This document shows, in pieces, positions 24,225 to 32,333 of a stretch of DNA of 64,000 nt (positions are counted from its first letter, which is position 1; each line of letters begins with the position of its first letter). Made by a program: the position numbers and the translations under genes. The notes beneath the pieces are model-generated. The model saw only the letters and a program-made list of their open reading frames with translations. It did no database searches and had not been told where the DNA came from. Source of the stretch: an uncultured Collinsella sp. (GTDB lineage Bacteria > Actinomycetota > Coriobacteriia > Coriobacteriales > Coriobacteriaceae); contig UQHK01000006.1 of NCBI GenBank assembly GCA_900540855.1, positions 33,041 through 97,040 of the forward strand, in the 5' to 3' direction.

Positions 24225-25268
24225 TTACTCAAAGTATTGAAACTTGTTCGTTGAAAAAGCGAATGTTACGACGAAGCCTTCGCCGGGCTCCGATGCTGCG
24301 GTGACGTCGATGCCCATCTTGGAGCACAGGCGCGCCACCAGGTAGAGGCCGATGCCCGTTGCGTGCTTGGTGGTGCGGCCGTTGTCGCCGGTAAAGCCCT
24401 TCTCGAACACGCGCGGCAGGTCTGCCGCACACACGCCGCAGCCGTTGTCCGCAACGGTGAGCTCGATGCGCTCGCTCGCCAGGCCCTCGTCCAGTAACGC
24501 GCCCGAAAACACGATCTTCGCGCCGTCCTCGCGCGCATATTTAATGCTGTTCTGAATGAGCTGGCCCAGGATAAACTCGAGCCATTTTTCGTCGGTAAAG
24601 ACCTCGAAGTCGAGGTTCTCGCACACCGGAGCCACGTGCGCCGCAATGAGCTCGCGCGCGTTGGCCTTAATCGCACCCGTCACCAAGGTCTTAAGGTCCC
24701 AGCGGCGAATCAGGTAGTCGCGCTCCACGACTTCCGAGCGCGCGTAGTACAGCGCCTGGTCGATATAGCGTTCCACGCGAGCCAACTCGCGACCCAGGTC
24801 ATCGACACGTGTTGGGTCATCTGCGCCGCCGTCGAGGTTTTCCAGAATCAGGTGAGCCGCCGCCAGGGGCAGCTTGGCCTCGTGGACCCAGCTCTCGATA
24901 TAGTCGCGATAGTCTTCGGTCTGACGCCGGCCCTCGGCAACCTCGTCGCAGGCGGCTTTGCCCACCCGGCACAGGACCTCGTACTCGAGCTCGCCCTCGG
25001 CATAGGTTGGGCATTGCACCATCTCCTGCACCCATGCGGGACTCTCGAGCTCCTCTGCCGCGCGCTCCAACTGACGCAGAAAACGGCGACGGCGAGCGTA
25101 CTCGATCACGATGCCGAGCATACCGAAGATAAAGGACACGCCAACCGCCACGACCACGATAGAAACGGGTGCGCCGGCGACCGTCAGCACAAAGCAGCTC
25201 AGCAGCACGCCGCACGTCCACACGGCGACGGGAAGCAGTGCATCTTTAAAGAACTTGCCAAACGACAT
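24225..25268 (-). CDS. Bce-like intramembrane-sensing histidine kinase
   Basis: A 347-residue sensor kinase. Two close transmembrane segments at about residues 10-30 and 36-56 leave almost no extracellular loop, as in BceS-type kinases. The phosphorylated His is H129 in SWVHEAKLPL. Here the usual lysine-threonine pair after it (HEIKTP) reads HEAKLP. N, G1 and G2 boxes follow (NSIKYARED, ADNGCGV, TGIGLYLVARL). It ends near the uspA terminator and lies 9 bases downstream of the response regulator. Family members usually sense cell-envelope antibiotics through a partner ABC transporter, which is not next to this pair. Confidence 0.9.
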   Translation of the reverse strand: MSFGKFFKDALLPVAVWTCGVLLSCFVLTVAGAPVSIVVVAVGVSFIFGMLGIVIEYARRRRFLRQLERAAEELESPAWVQEMVQCPTYAEGELEYEVLCRVGKAACDEVAEGRRQTEDYRDYIESWVHEAKLPLAAAHLILENLDGGADDPTRVDDLGRELARVERYIDQALYYARSEVVERDYLIRRWDLKTLVTGAIKANARELIAAHVAPVCENLDFEVFTDEKWLEFILGQLIQNSIKYAREDGAKIVFSGALLDEGLASERIELTVADNGCGVCAADLPRVFEKGFTGDNGRTTKHATGIGLYLVARLCSKMGIDVTAASEPGEGFVVTFAFSTNKFQYFE

Positions 25269-25277
25269 AGCCGGCCC

Positions 25278-25949
25278 CTAGACCGAATAGCCTTGGCCGC
25301 GATGCGTCGTCAAATACCCCTTGATGCCGATTTTTTCGAGCGTGGTGCGCAGGCGGTTGATGTTGACGGTGAGCGTATTGTCGTCCACGAAGGCGTCGGA
25401 GTCCCACAGGTCCTGCATGATGGCCGAGCGCGAGACGATCTTGCCCGCGCGGCTCAGGAGCAGCGAGAGAATGCGCAGCTCATTTTTGGTGAGCTCGGTG
25501 CTGTCGCCGGTCGCCGTGTTGGTGACCATAGAGCGGGCGAGGTCGAGCTCCAGCCCCTTGTGGACGAGCGTGCTGCGCTCGCCTGACGCCGCGGTGCGAC
25601 GCAGCAGTGCGTTGATGCGCGCCACGAGCACGCGCGCGCTATAGGGCTTGGGAACAAAGTCGTCCGCGCCGAGCGTCATGGCCATGACCTCGTCGATCTC
25701 GGTCGTGCGCGAGGTGAGGACGATGATGGGGACCTCGGATTCGCGGCGAACCTCGTGGCAGATATGCTGGCCGTCCTTGACGGGAAGCGTGAGGTCGAGC
25801 AGCACCAGGTCGGGCGCGGCGGCGAGAATATCGCGCGAGACATGCTCGAACGATTCGCAGGCCTCGATTTCAAACCCGGCGCGGGCAAGGATGTCGATAA
25901 GCTCACGACGAATGGGCTCGTCGTCCTCAACGATATAGATCAGCGCCAT
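25278..25949 (-). CDS. OmpR-family response regulator paired with the Bce-like kinase
   Basis: A 223-residue regulator. The receiver domain has acidic residues at VEDDE, the phosphorylated D52 in LVLLDLTLPVKDG, the switch residue in VLTSRT and the conserved Lys in PKPY. The C-terminal winged helix runs from about residue 125 (ELTKNELRILSLLLSRAGKIVSR; YLTTHRGQGYSV). The ATG at 25949 follows GAGGGGAG. A more upstream start is possible but would add residues unlike the family. It forms an operon with the kinase. Confidence 0.92.
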   Translation of the reverse strand: MALIYIVEDDEPIRRELIDILARAGFEIEACESFEHVSRDILAAAPDLVLLDLTLPVKDGQHICHEVRRESEVPIIVLTSRTTEIDEVMAMTLGADDFVPKPYSARVLVARINALLRRTAASGERSTLVHKGLELDLARSMVTNTATGDSTELTKNELRILSLLLSRAGKIVSRSAIMQDLWDSDAFVDDNTLTVNINRLRTTLEKIGIKGYLTTHRGQGYSV

Positions 25950-26128
25950 GGATTCCGCTCCCCTCTTGGTTGTCTTGCCACCATTATGGCTGCGAAACTG
26001 CAGGTGCGCGCCACGCACGTCGCCAAGGTGACAGAACTGTTCGCGAGCGGGGGCGTTTTGTCCGCCTCGCACTCGCAGCGGTGGCGGGAACCAAAATGAT
26101 TCTTTAATCCCCGTCCCAGAATAATCAT

Positions 26129-26860
26129 TTAGCGGCGGGCGCGAAGCTTTTCGTAGCCGTCGGCAAAGAAGGCGACCGTCGCGGCATCAGACTCGGCGGC
26201 GTCGGCGTCGGTGGCAGGCACCACGCCGTGCTCGTCGCTTACCAGGAACAAGGCGCCCTTGAGCTGTGCGGGAATGTCTACGCGCGTGACCGGGATGCCC
26301 TTGGTCTGGGCCAGCTGCTCTATGAGCGTCGCCGTGCCACACAGGCACTCGTCCGCCGGCGCCACAAAGGCCAGCTCGCCGTTGTTGACGGCAGCGAGCA
26401 GCTCGGGCGCCACGCCGGTTTCGTCGGCCTCGGAGCGGGCCTCGGCGGAGCGGGCACGCAGCGCCTTGGCCGAAGTATCGGCCAGCGGCTCGTACTCACC
26501 CACCGTCATGGCGGCATTGCCGTTAACGTCGATCACCAGCATGAGCACGCCGTCGTGCGCGGTGTAATCGCCCTCGGCAAGCGACCACTCAACGTGCTGC
26601 TTGGCCCAGCTGAGCATGTTATGGGTAAGCGGCTCGCCCTGCACCAAGCGCTCGGACAGCGCGCGAATGTGACGGTTGAGCATGGGCACCTTTTTGTTGG
26701 ACATGCGCCAACGGCAGATAAGCGCGGGCTTGTCGAGCGTAAACTTCTCGACCGCCTCCTGATTGGCGCAAAAGTCCTCGTACGCACGCTGGTCCTCGGC
26801 ATTGCCAAACAGCTCGGCATCATCAATCTGGGGCATGGTCATACCTTTCGTGTTAGTCAT
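26129..26860 (-). CDS. Protein of unknown function
   Basis: A 243-residue cytoplasmic-looking acidic protein without signal peptide or membrane segment. The middle has a regular strand-rich stretch (DGVLMLVIDVNGNAAMTVGEYEPL), then an Ala/Arg/Glu-rich helical linker, and the last third has VAPADECLCGTATLIEQLAQ and GALFLVSDEHGVVPATD. I do not recognise the family. Two starts are possible: the outer ATG (AGAGG 6 bases upstream), used here, or an inner ATG at 26836 preceded by AAAGG. It lies 81 bases downstream of purH's terminator side and is read in the opposite direction from nothing nearby, so it appears monocistronic. Confidence 0.7.
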   Translation of the reverse strand: MTNTKGMTMPQIDDAELFGNAEDQRAYEDFCANQEAVEKFTLDKPALICRWRMSNKKVPMLNRHIRALSERLVQGEPLTHNMLSWAKQHVEWSLAEGDYTAHDGVLMLVIDVNGNAAMTVGEYEPLADTSAKALRARSAEARSEADETGVAPELLAAVNNGELAFVAPADECLCGTATLIEQLAQTKGIPVTRVDIPAQLKGALFLVSDEHGVVPATDADAAESDAATVAFFADGYEKLRARR

Positions 26861-26880
26861 TCCGTCCTCTTATACCAAAA

Positions 26881-26909
26881 AGACGGCCCTCCAAACGGAG
26901 CGGCCGTCT
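26881..26909 (-). terminator. Intrinsic terminator of purH
   Basis: The minus strand reads AGACGGCCGCTCC, GTTT, GGAGGGCCGTCT and TTTTGG, about 30 bases after the purH stop codon. Confidence 0.88.
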
Positions 26910-26941
26910 TTTGCAGAGATTATTTTGTCCCGGGGCGAAAC

Positions 26942-28549
26942 TTAGTGCCTAAAGTGGCGGGCGCCCGTAAACACCATAGCAATATTGTGCTCGTTGCAGG
27001 CCTGGATGCTCTCGTCGTCGCGCTTGGAGCCACCGGGCTGGATGATGCAGGTCACGCCGTGTGCGGCAAGCACGTCGACGTTGTCGCGGAACGGGAAGAA
27101 CGCGTCACTTGCGCAGGCAAAGCCGCCCTTCTCCACGCCTTCGCGCTCGCAAAAGTCCTCGGCGCGTTCGCAGGCAAGCAGTGCGGAGTCAACGCGGTTG
27201 GGCTGACCCGGGCCCATGCCAATGCCGGCCTTGCCCTTGGAGACCAGAATGGCGTTGGACTTAACGCCCTTGCAGACCTTCCAGGCAAACTCGAGCTCGG
27301 CCATCTCAGCGTCGGTGGGCTTGCGGTCGGTGGGGAACGTAAAGGTCGCGGGATCCTCGGTCACGTGGTCGACCTCCTGCACCAGCATGCCGCCGTCGAT
27401 GGAGCGCAGCTCCACCTGGGCACCGTGGTCCACGCCGCCGGTAGCCAGCACGCGCAGGTTGGGGCGCTTGGCCATGCGCTCGAGCGCCTCATCGGTGTAG
27501 CTCGGGGCGATGATGACCTCGACGAACTGCTTGTTCTGGTCGGCGAAGTGCTCAACCAGCTCAAAGGGAACCTCGCGGTTGCAGGCGATGATGCCGCCGA
27601 AGGCGCTCTTGGGATCGCAGGCGAAAGCGCGGTCGTAGGCGGCCGTGATATCCTCGGCAACGGCGGAACCGCAGGGGTTCTGATGCTTGAGGATCACGCA
27701 GGCCGGCTCGTCGAACTCGCGGACCAGGTTCCAGGCGGCATCGGCGTCCAGATAGTTGTTGTAGCTGAGCGGCTTGCCCTGGATCTGCTCGGAGCCCACA
27801 AGCGGGAACTGAGAGCTCGCGGTGTTCTCGCAGCCCTCGGCAAAGCGGTAGACCGTAGCCTTTTGCTGAGGATTCTCACCATAGCGCAGGTCGTCGACCT
27901 TCTCCAGCGAAATCTCGAGCTTGGCAGAGGTGTCCGCCACGTCGCTTGCCTGGGCGGCAAGCCAACGGGAGATAGCCGTGTCGTAGGCGGCGGTGGTCTG
28001 GTAGACCTTCACCTGCAGGCGACGACGGGTGGAAAGCGTGGCGCAGCCACCGGTCTCGCGCATCTCGGCCAGGACGGCATCATAGTCGGCCGGGTCGGAG
28101 ATGACGGTAACGCTCGCGGCGTTCTTGGCGGCAGAGCGCAACATGGAGGGACCACCGATGTCGATGTGCTCGATGGCATCCGCAAAGGTAACCTCGGGGT
28201 TGGCGACGGTCTTCTCGAACTCGTACAGGTTGACGACGACCAGGTCGATTAGCTTAATGCCGTGCTGAGCGGCCTCCTGCATGTGCTGCTCGGAATCGCG
28301 ACGGGCAAGCAGCGCGCCGTGAACCTTGGGATGCAGCGTCTTGACGCGGCCGTCCATCATCTCGGGATAGCCCGTGAACTCCTCGATGGGGGTTACGGGA
28401 ACGCCCGCGTCCTCGATGGCACGAGCCGTGCCGCCCGTAGAGATGATCTCGACGCCAAAGTCGTCAACCAGCGTCCGTGCGAAATCGACGACGCCCGTCT
28501 TATCGGTAACCGAGATCAACGCGCGTGCGATCTTCACATCAGATCCCAT
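26942..28549 (-). CDS. purH: Bifunctional AICAR transformylase / IMP cyclohydrolase
   Basis: A 535-residue enzyme for the last two steps of purine synthesis. The N-terminal MGS-like cyclohydrolase domain (about residues 1-150) has ISVTDKTG, STGGTARAI, ETTG-like VTPIEEFTGYPEMMDGRVKTLHPK and VVNLYEFEKTV. The transformylase domain has LRYGENPQQKA, KHQNPCGSA and the terminal GARHFRH. The ATG has GGAGG 5 bases upstream. It stands alone, with palindromes in the upstream gap that could be operators. Confidence 0.97.
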   Translation of the reverse strand: MGSDVKIARALISVTDKTGVVDFARTLVDDFGVEIISTGGTARAIEDAGVPVTPIEEFTGYPEMMDGRVKTLHPKVHGALLARRDSEQHMQEAAQHGIKLIDLVVVNLYEFEKTVANPEVTFADAIEHIDIGGPSMLRSAAKNAASVTVISDPADYDAVLAEMRETGGCATLSTRRRLQVKVYQTTAAYDTAISRWLAAQASDVADTSAKLEISLEKVDDLRYGENPQQKATVYRFAEGCENTASSQFPLVGSEQIQGKPLSYNNYLDADAAWNLVREFDEPACVILKHQNPCGSAVAEDITAAYDRAFACDPKSAFGGIIACNREVPFELVEHFADQNKQFVEVIIAPSYTDEALERMAKRPNLRVLATGGVDHGAQVELRSIDGGMLVQEVDHVTEDPATFTFPTDRKPTDAEMAELEFAWKVCKGVKSNAILVSKGKAGIGMGPGQPNRVDSALLACERAEDFCEREGVEKGGFACASDAFFPFRDNVDVLAAHGVTCIIQPGGSKRDDESIQACNEHNIAMVFTGARHFRH

Positions 28550-28623
28550 GCAGTCCTCCTGTCTGGTACGCCGCCGTGCTCTGTGAGTCGGTGATACGTC
28601 GATCTGCAGCGCTCGCGCAGCGG

Positions 28624-28668
28624 CATTGAAAATACTGATTCAATGTAGCGCATCGAGCGCATCGATGC
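28624..28668. promoter_or_regulatory. Two palindromes upstream of purH
   Basis: CATTGAA-N8-TTCAATG (28624-28645) and GCATCGA-N5-TCGATGC (28650-28668) lie side by side between the divergent purH and GNAT genes. Both have the shape of dimeric repressor sites. No known operator consensus was matched. The rest of the 277-base gap has nothing else clear. Confidence 0.45.
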
Positions 28669-28826
28669 ACCCCGCAACGAGCGCATGTGCAGAAAAAGTT
28701 TGCGAGCGGAGGGGATGGGCACGGCACCGGGCACGGTGAGTTCATGGAACACAGGGGCACCATAATTAGATGCCAATAGCGTGGTAGAACTGTGCTCGAT
28801 ATGCATCCGCAAAAGAAAGAGGCACC

Positions 28827-29468
28827 ATGGTCTCGCGGGTTCTCTACCGACCGTTTGATACCGAAGACTTCGACGCCATCGCGCTGATTCTGCAGCAGCT
28901 TTGGCATAACAATTCGGATAACGATGAGTACAACCGCCTTGAGGCCGCGTGCGACCTCGCCTATTGCCTTTCGTCATCGACGTTTTCGCAGGTTGCCGTA
29001 ATCGACGGTCAGGCGCGTGGCATTTCGCTCGCGCGTGCGGGACAAAGCTGTGGCGCCGCCGTCAAGGAACATTGGATGGATACCGAACGCGCGCTGCTAT
29101 CGCAGATGCGTGAACTGGAGCCTGATGCCTGCGCCGAGTATCTCTCGTTTGTGCGTGCAACCATCCGAACCAACAACCGCCTGCTCGAGAGCAGCCCGTT
29201 GCCGCACGACAACGAAGTCACGCTGCTCGCCGTCGATCCCGATGTCCACGGCCTGGGCGTTGGCTCGGTTTTGCTCGATGCCGCGGTCTCGTACCTGTCC
29301 TCGCGCGGGGCGACAAGGGCGCACCTGTACACCGACTCCAACTGCTCGTGGAAGTTCTACGAGTTGCACGGCTTTAAGCGCACGGCCACGCACCGCGCCA
29401 ACCGCGAAGAGCGCCGTCACGACATGCCGCGCGAAAGCTTCCTCTACGAACTCGACCTAACAGCCTAG
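28827..29468 (+). CDS. GNAT-family N-acetyltransferase
   Basis: A 213-residue acetyltransferase. The acetyl-CoA binding motif A is clear in LLAVDPDVHGLGVGSVLLDAA (about residues 132-152, with the Q/R-x-x-G-x-G/A pattern as HGLGVG), and motif B in NCSWKFYELHGFKRT near the end. The N-terminal part has YRPFDTEDFDAI. The substrate cannot be told. The start ATG has AGAGG 5 bases upstream. It is followed by the first copy of the 29-bp dispersed repeat and by repeat element 2. Confidence 0.88.
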   Translation: MVSRVLYRPFDTEDFDAIALILQQLWHNNSDNDEYNRLEAACDLAYCLSSSTFSQVAVIDGQARGISLARAGQSCGAAVKEHWMDTERALLSQMRELEPDACAEYLSFVRATIRTNNRLLESSPLPHDNEVTLLAVDPDVHGLGVGSVLLDAAVSYLSSRGATRAHLYTDSNCSWKFYELHGFKRTATHRANREERRHDMPRESFLYELDLTA

Positions 29469-29483
29469 CCCAGGCAGCCACAC

Positions 29484-29512
29484 CTAGTCATTTAAGTCTG
29501 TCCCCAATGAGT
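29484..29512. repeat. 29-bp dispersed repeat, copy 1
   Basis: This 29-base sequence (starting CTAGTCATTTAAGTCTGTCC) occurs again exactly, in reverse orientation, at 51742-51770. It lies 15 bases after the GNAT stop. No coding content. Confidence 0.85.
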
Positions 29513-29537
29513 GGCCTAGGGGGTTTGTAGATAGCCC

Positions 29538-29765
29538 TGGTCAAAAAACATCAAATATGAGTACTGTTACCTTTTTAGTAGCAGCGATTTGGGACATTTT
29601 TGATGCTTGTAGGCATGACGACCAGCTGCATGAGCTGACGTAGCTCCCCAAATGTTCAATGAAATGGGCTCCTAACGAGAAGTACTCTCATTAGGAGCCC
29701 ATTATTATGTGCAAACATATGTGACCAGCGCAGCAACAGTACTCATATTTGGCATTTTTTGTCCA
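29538..29765. mobile_element. MITE-like element, copy 2 (228 bp)
   Basis: Terminal 31-base inverted repeats (29538-29568 and 29735-29765) match at 27 positions; both contain CAAATATGAGTACTGTT or its near-identical complement. The 39-base block 29552-29590 is identical to 12909-12947 and the whole unit has the same 228-bp length as the first element. The interior differs and holds a perfect hairpin (ATGGGCTCCTAA/TTAGGAGCCCAT at about 29664-29702). No open frame. It occupies most of the gap between the convergent GNAT and DUF2207 genes. Confidence 0.8.
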
Positions 29766-29879
29766 CTGCCCCTTGCGCGAAGGTCCTCAGCGGAAAGTTT
29801 GGCCCGTTTCGATGCACAAAAATGGGATGAATCTTCCCTGGCAACCGCCCAGAAAGATCCACCCCAAAGCAAGCGCTCA

Positions 29880-31826
29880 CTAGAACGTTCCGCCGCCGCC
29901 TCCGCCGGCGCCGCCACCACCGCCGCCAGAGAAGCCGCCGCCGCTGCCGCCGCTCGAGCTGTCGGAGCTCGAAGCCAGCTCGCGGATGGTCTCGTGGTAC
30001 ACATCGTTGAACGAATCGAGTGGGGACTCGTTGCCGTAGTGATGGTAATACCACCAGTAGCAGGGGTAGTTGTCGTAGAAATCGTCGCTGTTGCGCAGGT
30101 CCGCAGGCACGGCTTCGGCCAGCTGTCGCAGCACTTCTTTCGAAACGCCCAGGGCAACGCCCATCACCAGCAGCTTGTTCCACAAGATCAGGTCGCTGGG
30201 GACGGCCTCCTTCAGACGCGTAAAGTCCTCGAGCCAATGCTTGAGCGCCTTGCAGCGAGCCGCCACCTCGGCGCCCTCCGGCGTGTAACGGCGGAAAGTG
30301 CAGCTCAGGGCAAAGCCCACGATCGTGACGGGGATCGAGATCATAGCGGCACCGACATTGGCATCCGCAAAGTCGGTATAGATCAGAGAGCCCAGAATGT
30401 CAAAGACGATGATGATACCGAGAACCAGGCCGGCCACCATCGCGATGGTGCCATCCGATGCGATAAGCTCGCGCGCCTCCAGCTTGCCCTTAACCGTGCT
30501 CTGATAGTCCTCGAGCTTGTCGCCAACAGATGTGGTGCGCTCGCTAGCGTACTCCTCCAGCTCGCTAAACGTGCGCGAACGGACTCCGTCCTTATCGGGC
30601 TTAACGCCGGCGAAGAAGACCTTGAGCACATCGCGATCGATGCCGTCCTTCTTGGCAGCCTTCCAGGCCTCGTCGGTCACTGTGATGCGATACGTCTGCT
30701 CCTCTTTTTCGCGACGGAGCAGACCCTTCTTCTTGGTCTCGGTCGCTTCTTCCAGCTTGATCACGCGGTCGTCGGTGAGCTTCATAAGCGTGGCGATATA
30801 TGCCTGATCGGGCACGTCGTTCCAGCTCATGAGAGCTGCAAGCACCGCGGGATGGTCGGCCGAGGGCACATCGCGGAAGTACTCGTCCTGGAAGAGCGGC
30901 TTGGGCTTGGGCCTGCGCAGCTTAAGCATCACGATCACACCGGTATAGGCAACCGCCACGACAACACACACCACGGCAATCGCGCTGGCAACCGCACGCG
31001 CGTGCTCACGGCGGGCGTTAGCTTCGTCGGCCCATTCCTTCTCTTCGCTCAGGATCGTTGACATGCGCTCTTCGCCCGAGGCGGCAAGCTGCGGCACCCA
31101 GTCGCTGGGGAAGGCGATGCGTGCCTCGGCGAATTCGCCCTGATGCACGCAGGGAATGGTATAGGTGACCATGGGCTCGTCCTCATCGAGCGACACGTCG
31201 CCCGTCAGCGGACCGTGGCCCCATGCGCGGAAGTTATCGCCCTTGACGGCAGCCGTCCCGGCAGCGGCATTTGCGAAATACACTTCCATCTCGACGTCAT
31301 CGGAATCCGCCGACCAGCCGTCACCCACAAATTTCCAGTAAAGCTCGGCGGTATCGGCCCAGTTCATAACCGCACCGGTCATGGAATAACTCACGTAGTA
31401 GATTGCGCTGTCGCCGCTCTCGTGGGGGCTGAACACCTTAATCTTTACGCCGTCGTCGGACTGTTCCACCGTGTAAACGCCGTCGTCGCCTTTGTTTGCG
31501 CTGTCGACCTTGTTAAACGCAGTGTCGTCTTCCTCGACGCTTAGCACATTGACGACCACCGAGCCGCCTTGCTGGTTAGAGCCTGTATTGATATCCCAAT
31601 ACACGCCGTTGATGTCGTCGTCGAAATCGAACTGGCGTCCCTCGACAACGGTCAGCGAGCCATCGGCCTCAACCGTGGCGCCGATGTAGGTTTGGCTCAT
31701 GGAGTAGCCGTCGGCGTGCGCGGCGGCAGGCAGCAGCAACAACGCAAGCGCGACGAGTGCGCAGACGGAAGCGAATCGCGCAAACAGGCGGCGCTGCCGA
31801 CAGGGCTGGGCAACGGGGGCGTTCAT
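29880..31826 (-). CDS. DUF2207-domain membrane protein
   Basis: A 648-residue protein from an ATG at 31824-31826 preceded by AAAGGATG. Residues 10-38 are a signal peptide (RLFARFASVCALVALALLLLPAAAHA). A large extracytoplasmic beta-rich domain follows to about residue 255, then a membrane span (VASAIAVVCVVVAVAYTGVIVML), a cytoplasmic region with winged-helix-like character, and two further spans near residues 470-520. The last 30 residues are Ser/Gly-rich (GGSGGGFSGGGGGGAGGGG), which is typical of DUF2207 proteins. The family is widespread in Gram-positives and its function is not established. It stands alone. Confidence 0.9.
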   Translation of the reverse strand: MNAPVAQPCRQRRLFARFASVCALVALALLLLPAAAHADGYSMSQTYIGATVEADGSLTVVEGRQFDFDDDINGVYWDINTGSNQQGGSVVVNVLSVEEDDTAFNKVDSANKGDDGVYTVEQSDDGVKIKVFSPHESGDSAIYYVSYSMTGAVMNWADTAELYWKFVGDGWSADSDDVEMEVYFANAAAGTAAVKGDNFRAWGHGPLTGDVSLDEDEPMVTYTIPCVHQGEFAEARIAFPSDWVPQLAASGEERMSTILSEEKEWADEANARREHARAVASAIAVVCVVVAVAYTGVIVMLKLRRPKPKPLFQDEYFRDVPSADHPAVLAALMSWNDVPDQAYIATLMKLTDDRVIKLEEATETKKKGLLRREKEEQTYRITVTDEAWKAAKKDGIDRDVLKVFFAGVKPDKDGVRSRTFSELEEYASERTTSVGDKLEDYQSTVKGKLEARELIASDGTIAMVAGLVLGIIIVFDILGSLIYTDFADANVGAAMISIPVTIVGFALSCTFRRYTPEGAEVAARCKALKHWLEDFTRLKEAVPSDLILWNKLLVMGVALGVSKEVLRQLAEAVPADLRNSDDFYDNYPCYWWYYHHYGNESPLDSFNDVYHETIRELASSSDSSSGGSGGGFSGGGGGGAGGGGGGTF

Positions 31827-31938
31827 AGGCACATCCTTTGTCTGTGGTACCAGTAGCGTCATTGTCCCACGTTTGCGGGCTCATGTGACGAACATCTAGG
31901 CCAGCGGAGTATCAAACGGGACGAAAGTCACGTCCACG

Positions 31939-31973
31939 GCCGGCACTTGGGGACGTTCCTTATCTGCCGGCAG
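31939..31973. repeat. 35-bp GGGAC repeat, copy 2
   Basis: Matches 5379-5413 at 31 of 35 positions, including GGGACGTTCCT and CTGCCGGCAG. Unlike copy 1 it lacks the perfect second arm, though GGGACACTCCTTGCC follows as a degenerate one. Confidence 0.7.
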
Positions 31974-32162
31974 TCTGGGACACTCCTTGCCATGGCCCGC
32001 GCCAGCAGCAGACACCACTTCACAGCTCCGTCACAGGTGTAGCGGCTTTGTGTTGCCGCTAAAACGCTGATTGAGCCTGCGGGCGAAGGGCATAAAGCAG
32101 TTGAGCGAAAACGGTTTGCCCCTTTCCCGTTCGCTCGAGGATCATGTCCCCCTTTTCCGCGG

Positions 32163-32196
32163 AAACCCCGGCAGTTGCGAAGAGCTGCCGGGGTTT
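32163..32196 (+). terminator. GC-rich hairpin, possible terminator of an unknown transcript
   Basis: AAACCCCGGCAG and CTGCCGGGGTTT pair perfectly around a 10-base loop, followed by CTGTCGTCTT. It is about 140 bases upstream of gluQ. Confidence 0.5.
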
Positions 32197-32320
32197 CTGT
32201 CGTCTTAGGTGCCGAGTTGATGGACAGGTATCAAAGCACCGAGTCTGCGACCCGCCATACGCAATGAGGGGCCTCGACAACTTGCGGACCACAGTGACGC
32301 CTCCCCATCGCGCCCCGCGC

Positions 32321-32326
32321 TATACT
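32321..32326 (+). promoter_or_regulatory. TATACT just ahead of gluQ (possible leaderless promoter)
   Basis: TATACT ends 7 bases before the ATG at 32334 and no Shine-Dalgarno sequence is present between them. If it is the -10 box, the mRNA would begin at or next to the start codon. No clear -35 is seen. Confidence 0.4.
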
Positions 32327-32333
32327 CGTCCGC

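Larger units (their letters stand above)
31827..32333. other. Long intergenic region before gluQ
   Basis: This 507-base gap holds the second copy of the 35-bp GGGAC repeat (31939-31973), then three hairpins on the plus strand: AGCGGC/GCCGCT near 32040-32059, GAGCGAA...TTCGCTC near 32104-32137, and AAACCCCGGCAG/CTGCCGGGGTTT at 32163-32196. The last resembles a weak terminator. A small RNA from about 31990 to 32200 is possible. No convincing open frame. Confidence 0.5.

Noticed and set aside
26228..28252. Plus-strand frame of 674 codons opposite purH and the unknown gene
   Set aside because: purH is unmistakable on the minus strand, and the frame crosses two genes and an intrinsic terminator.
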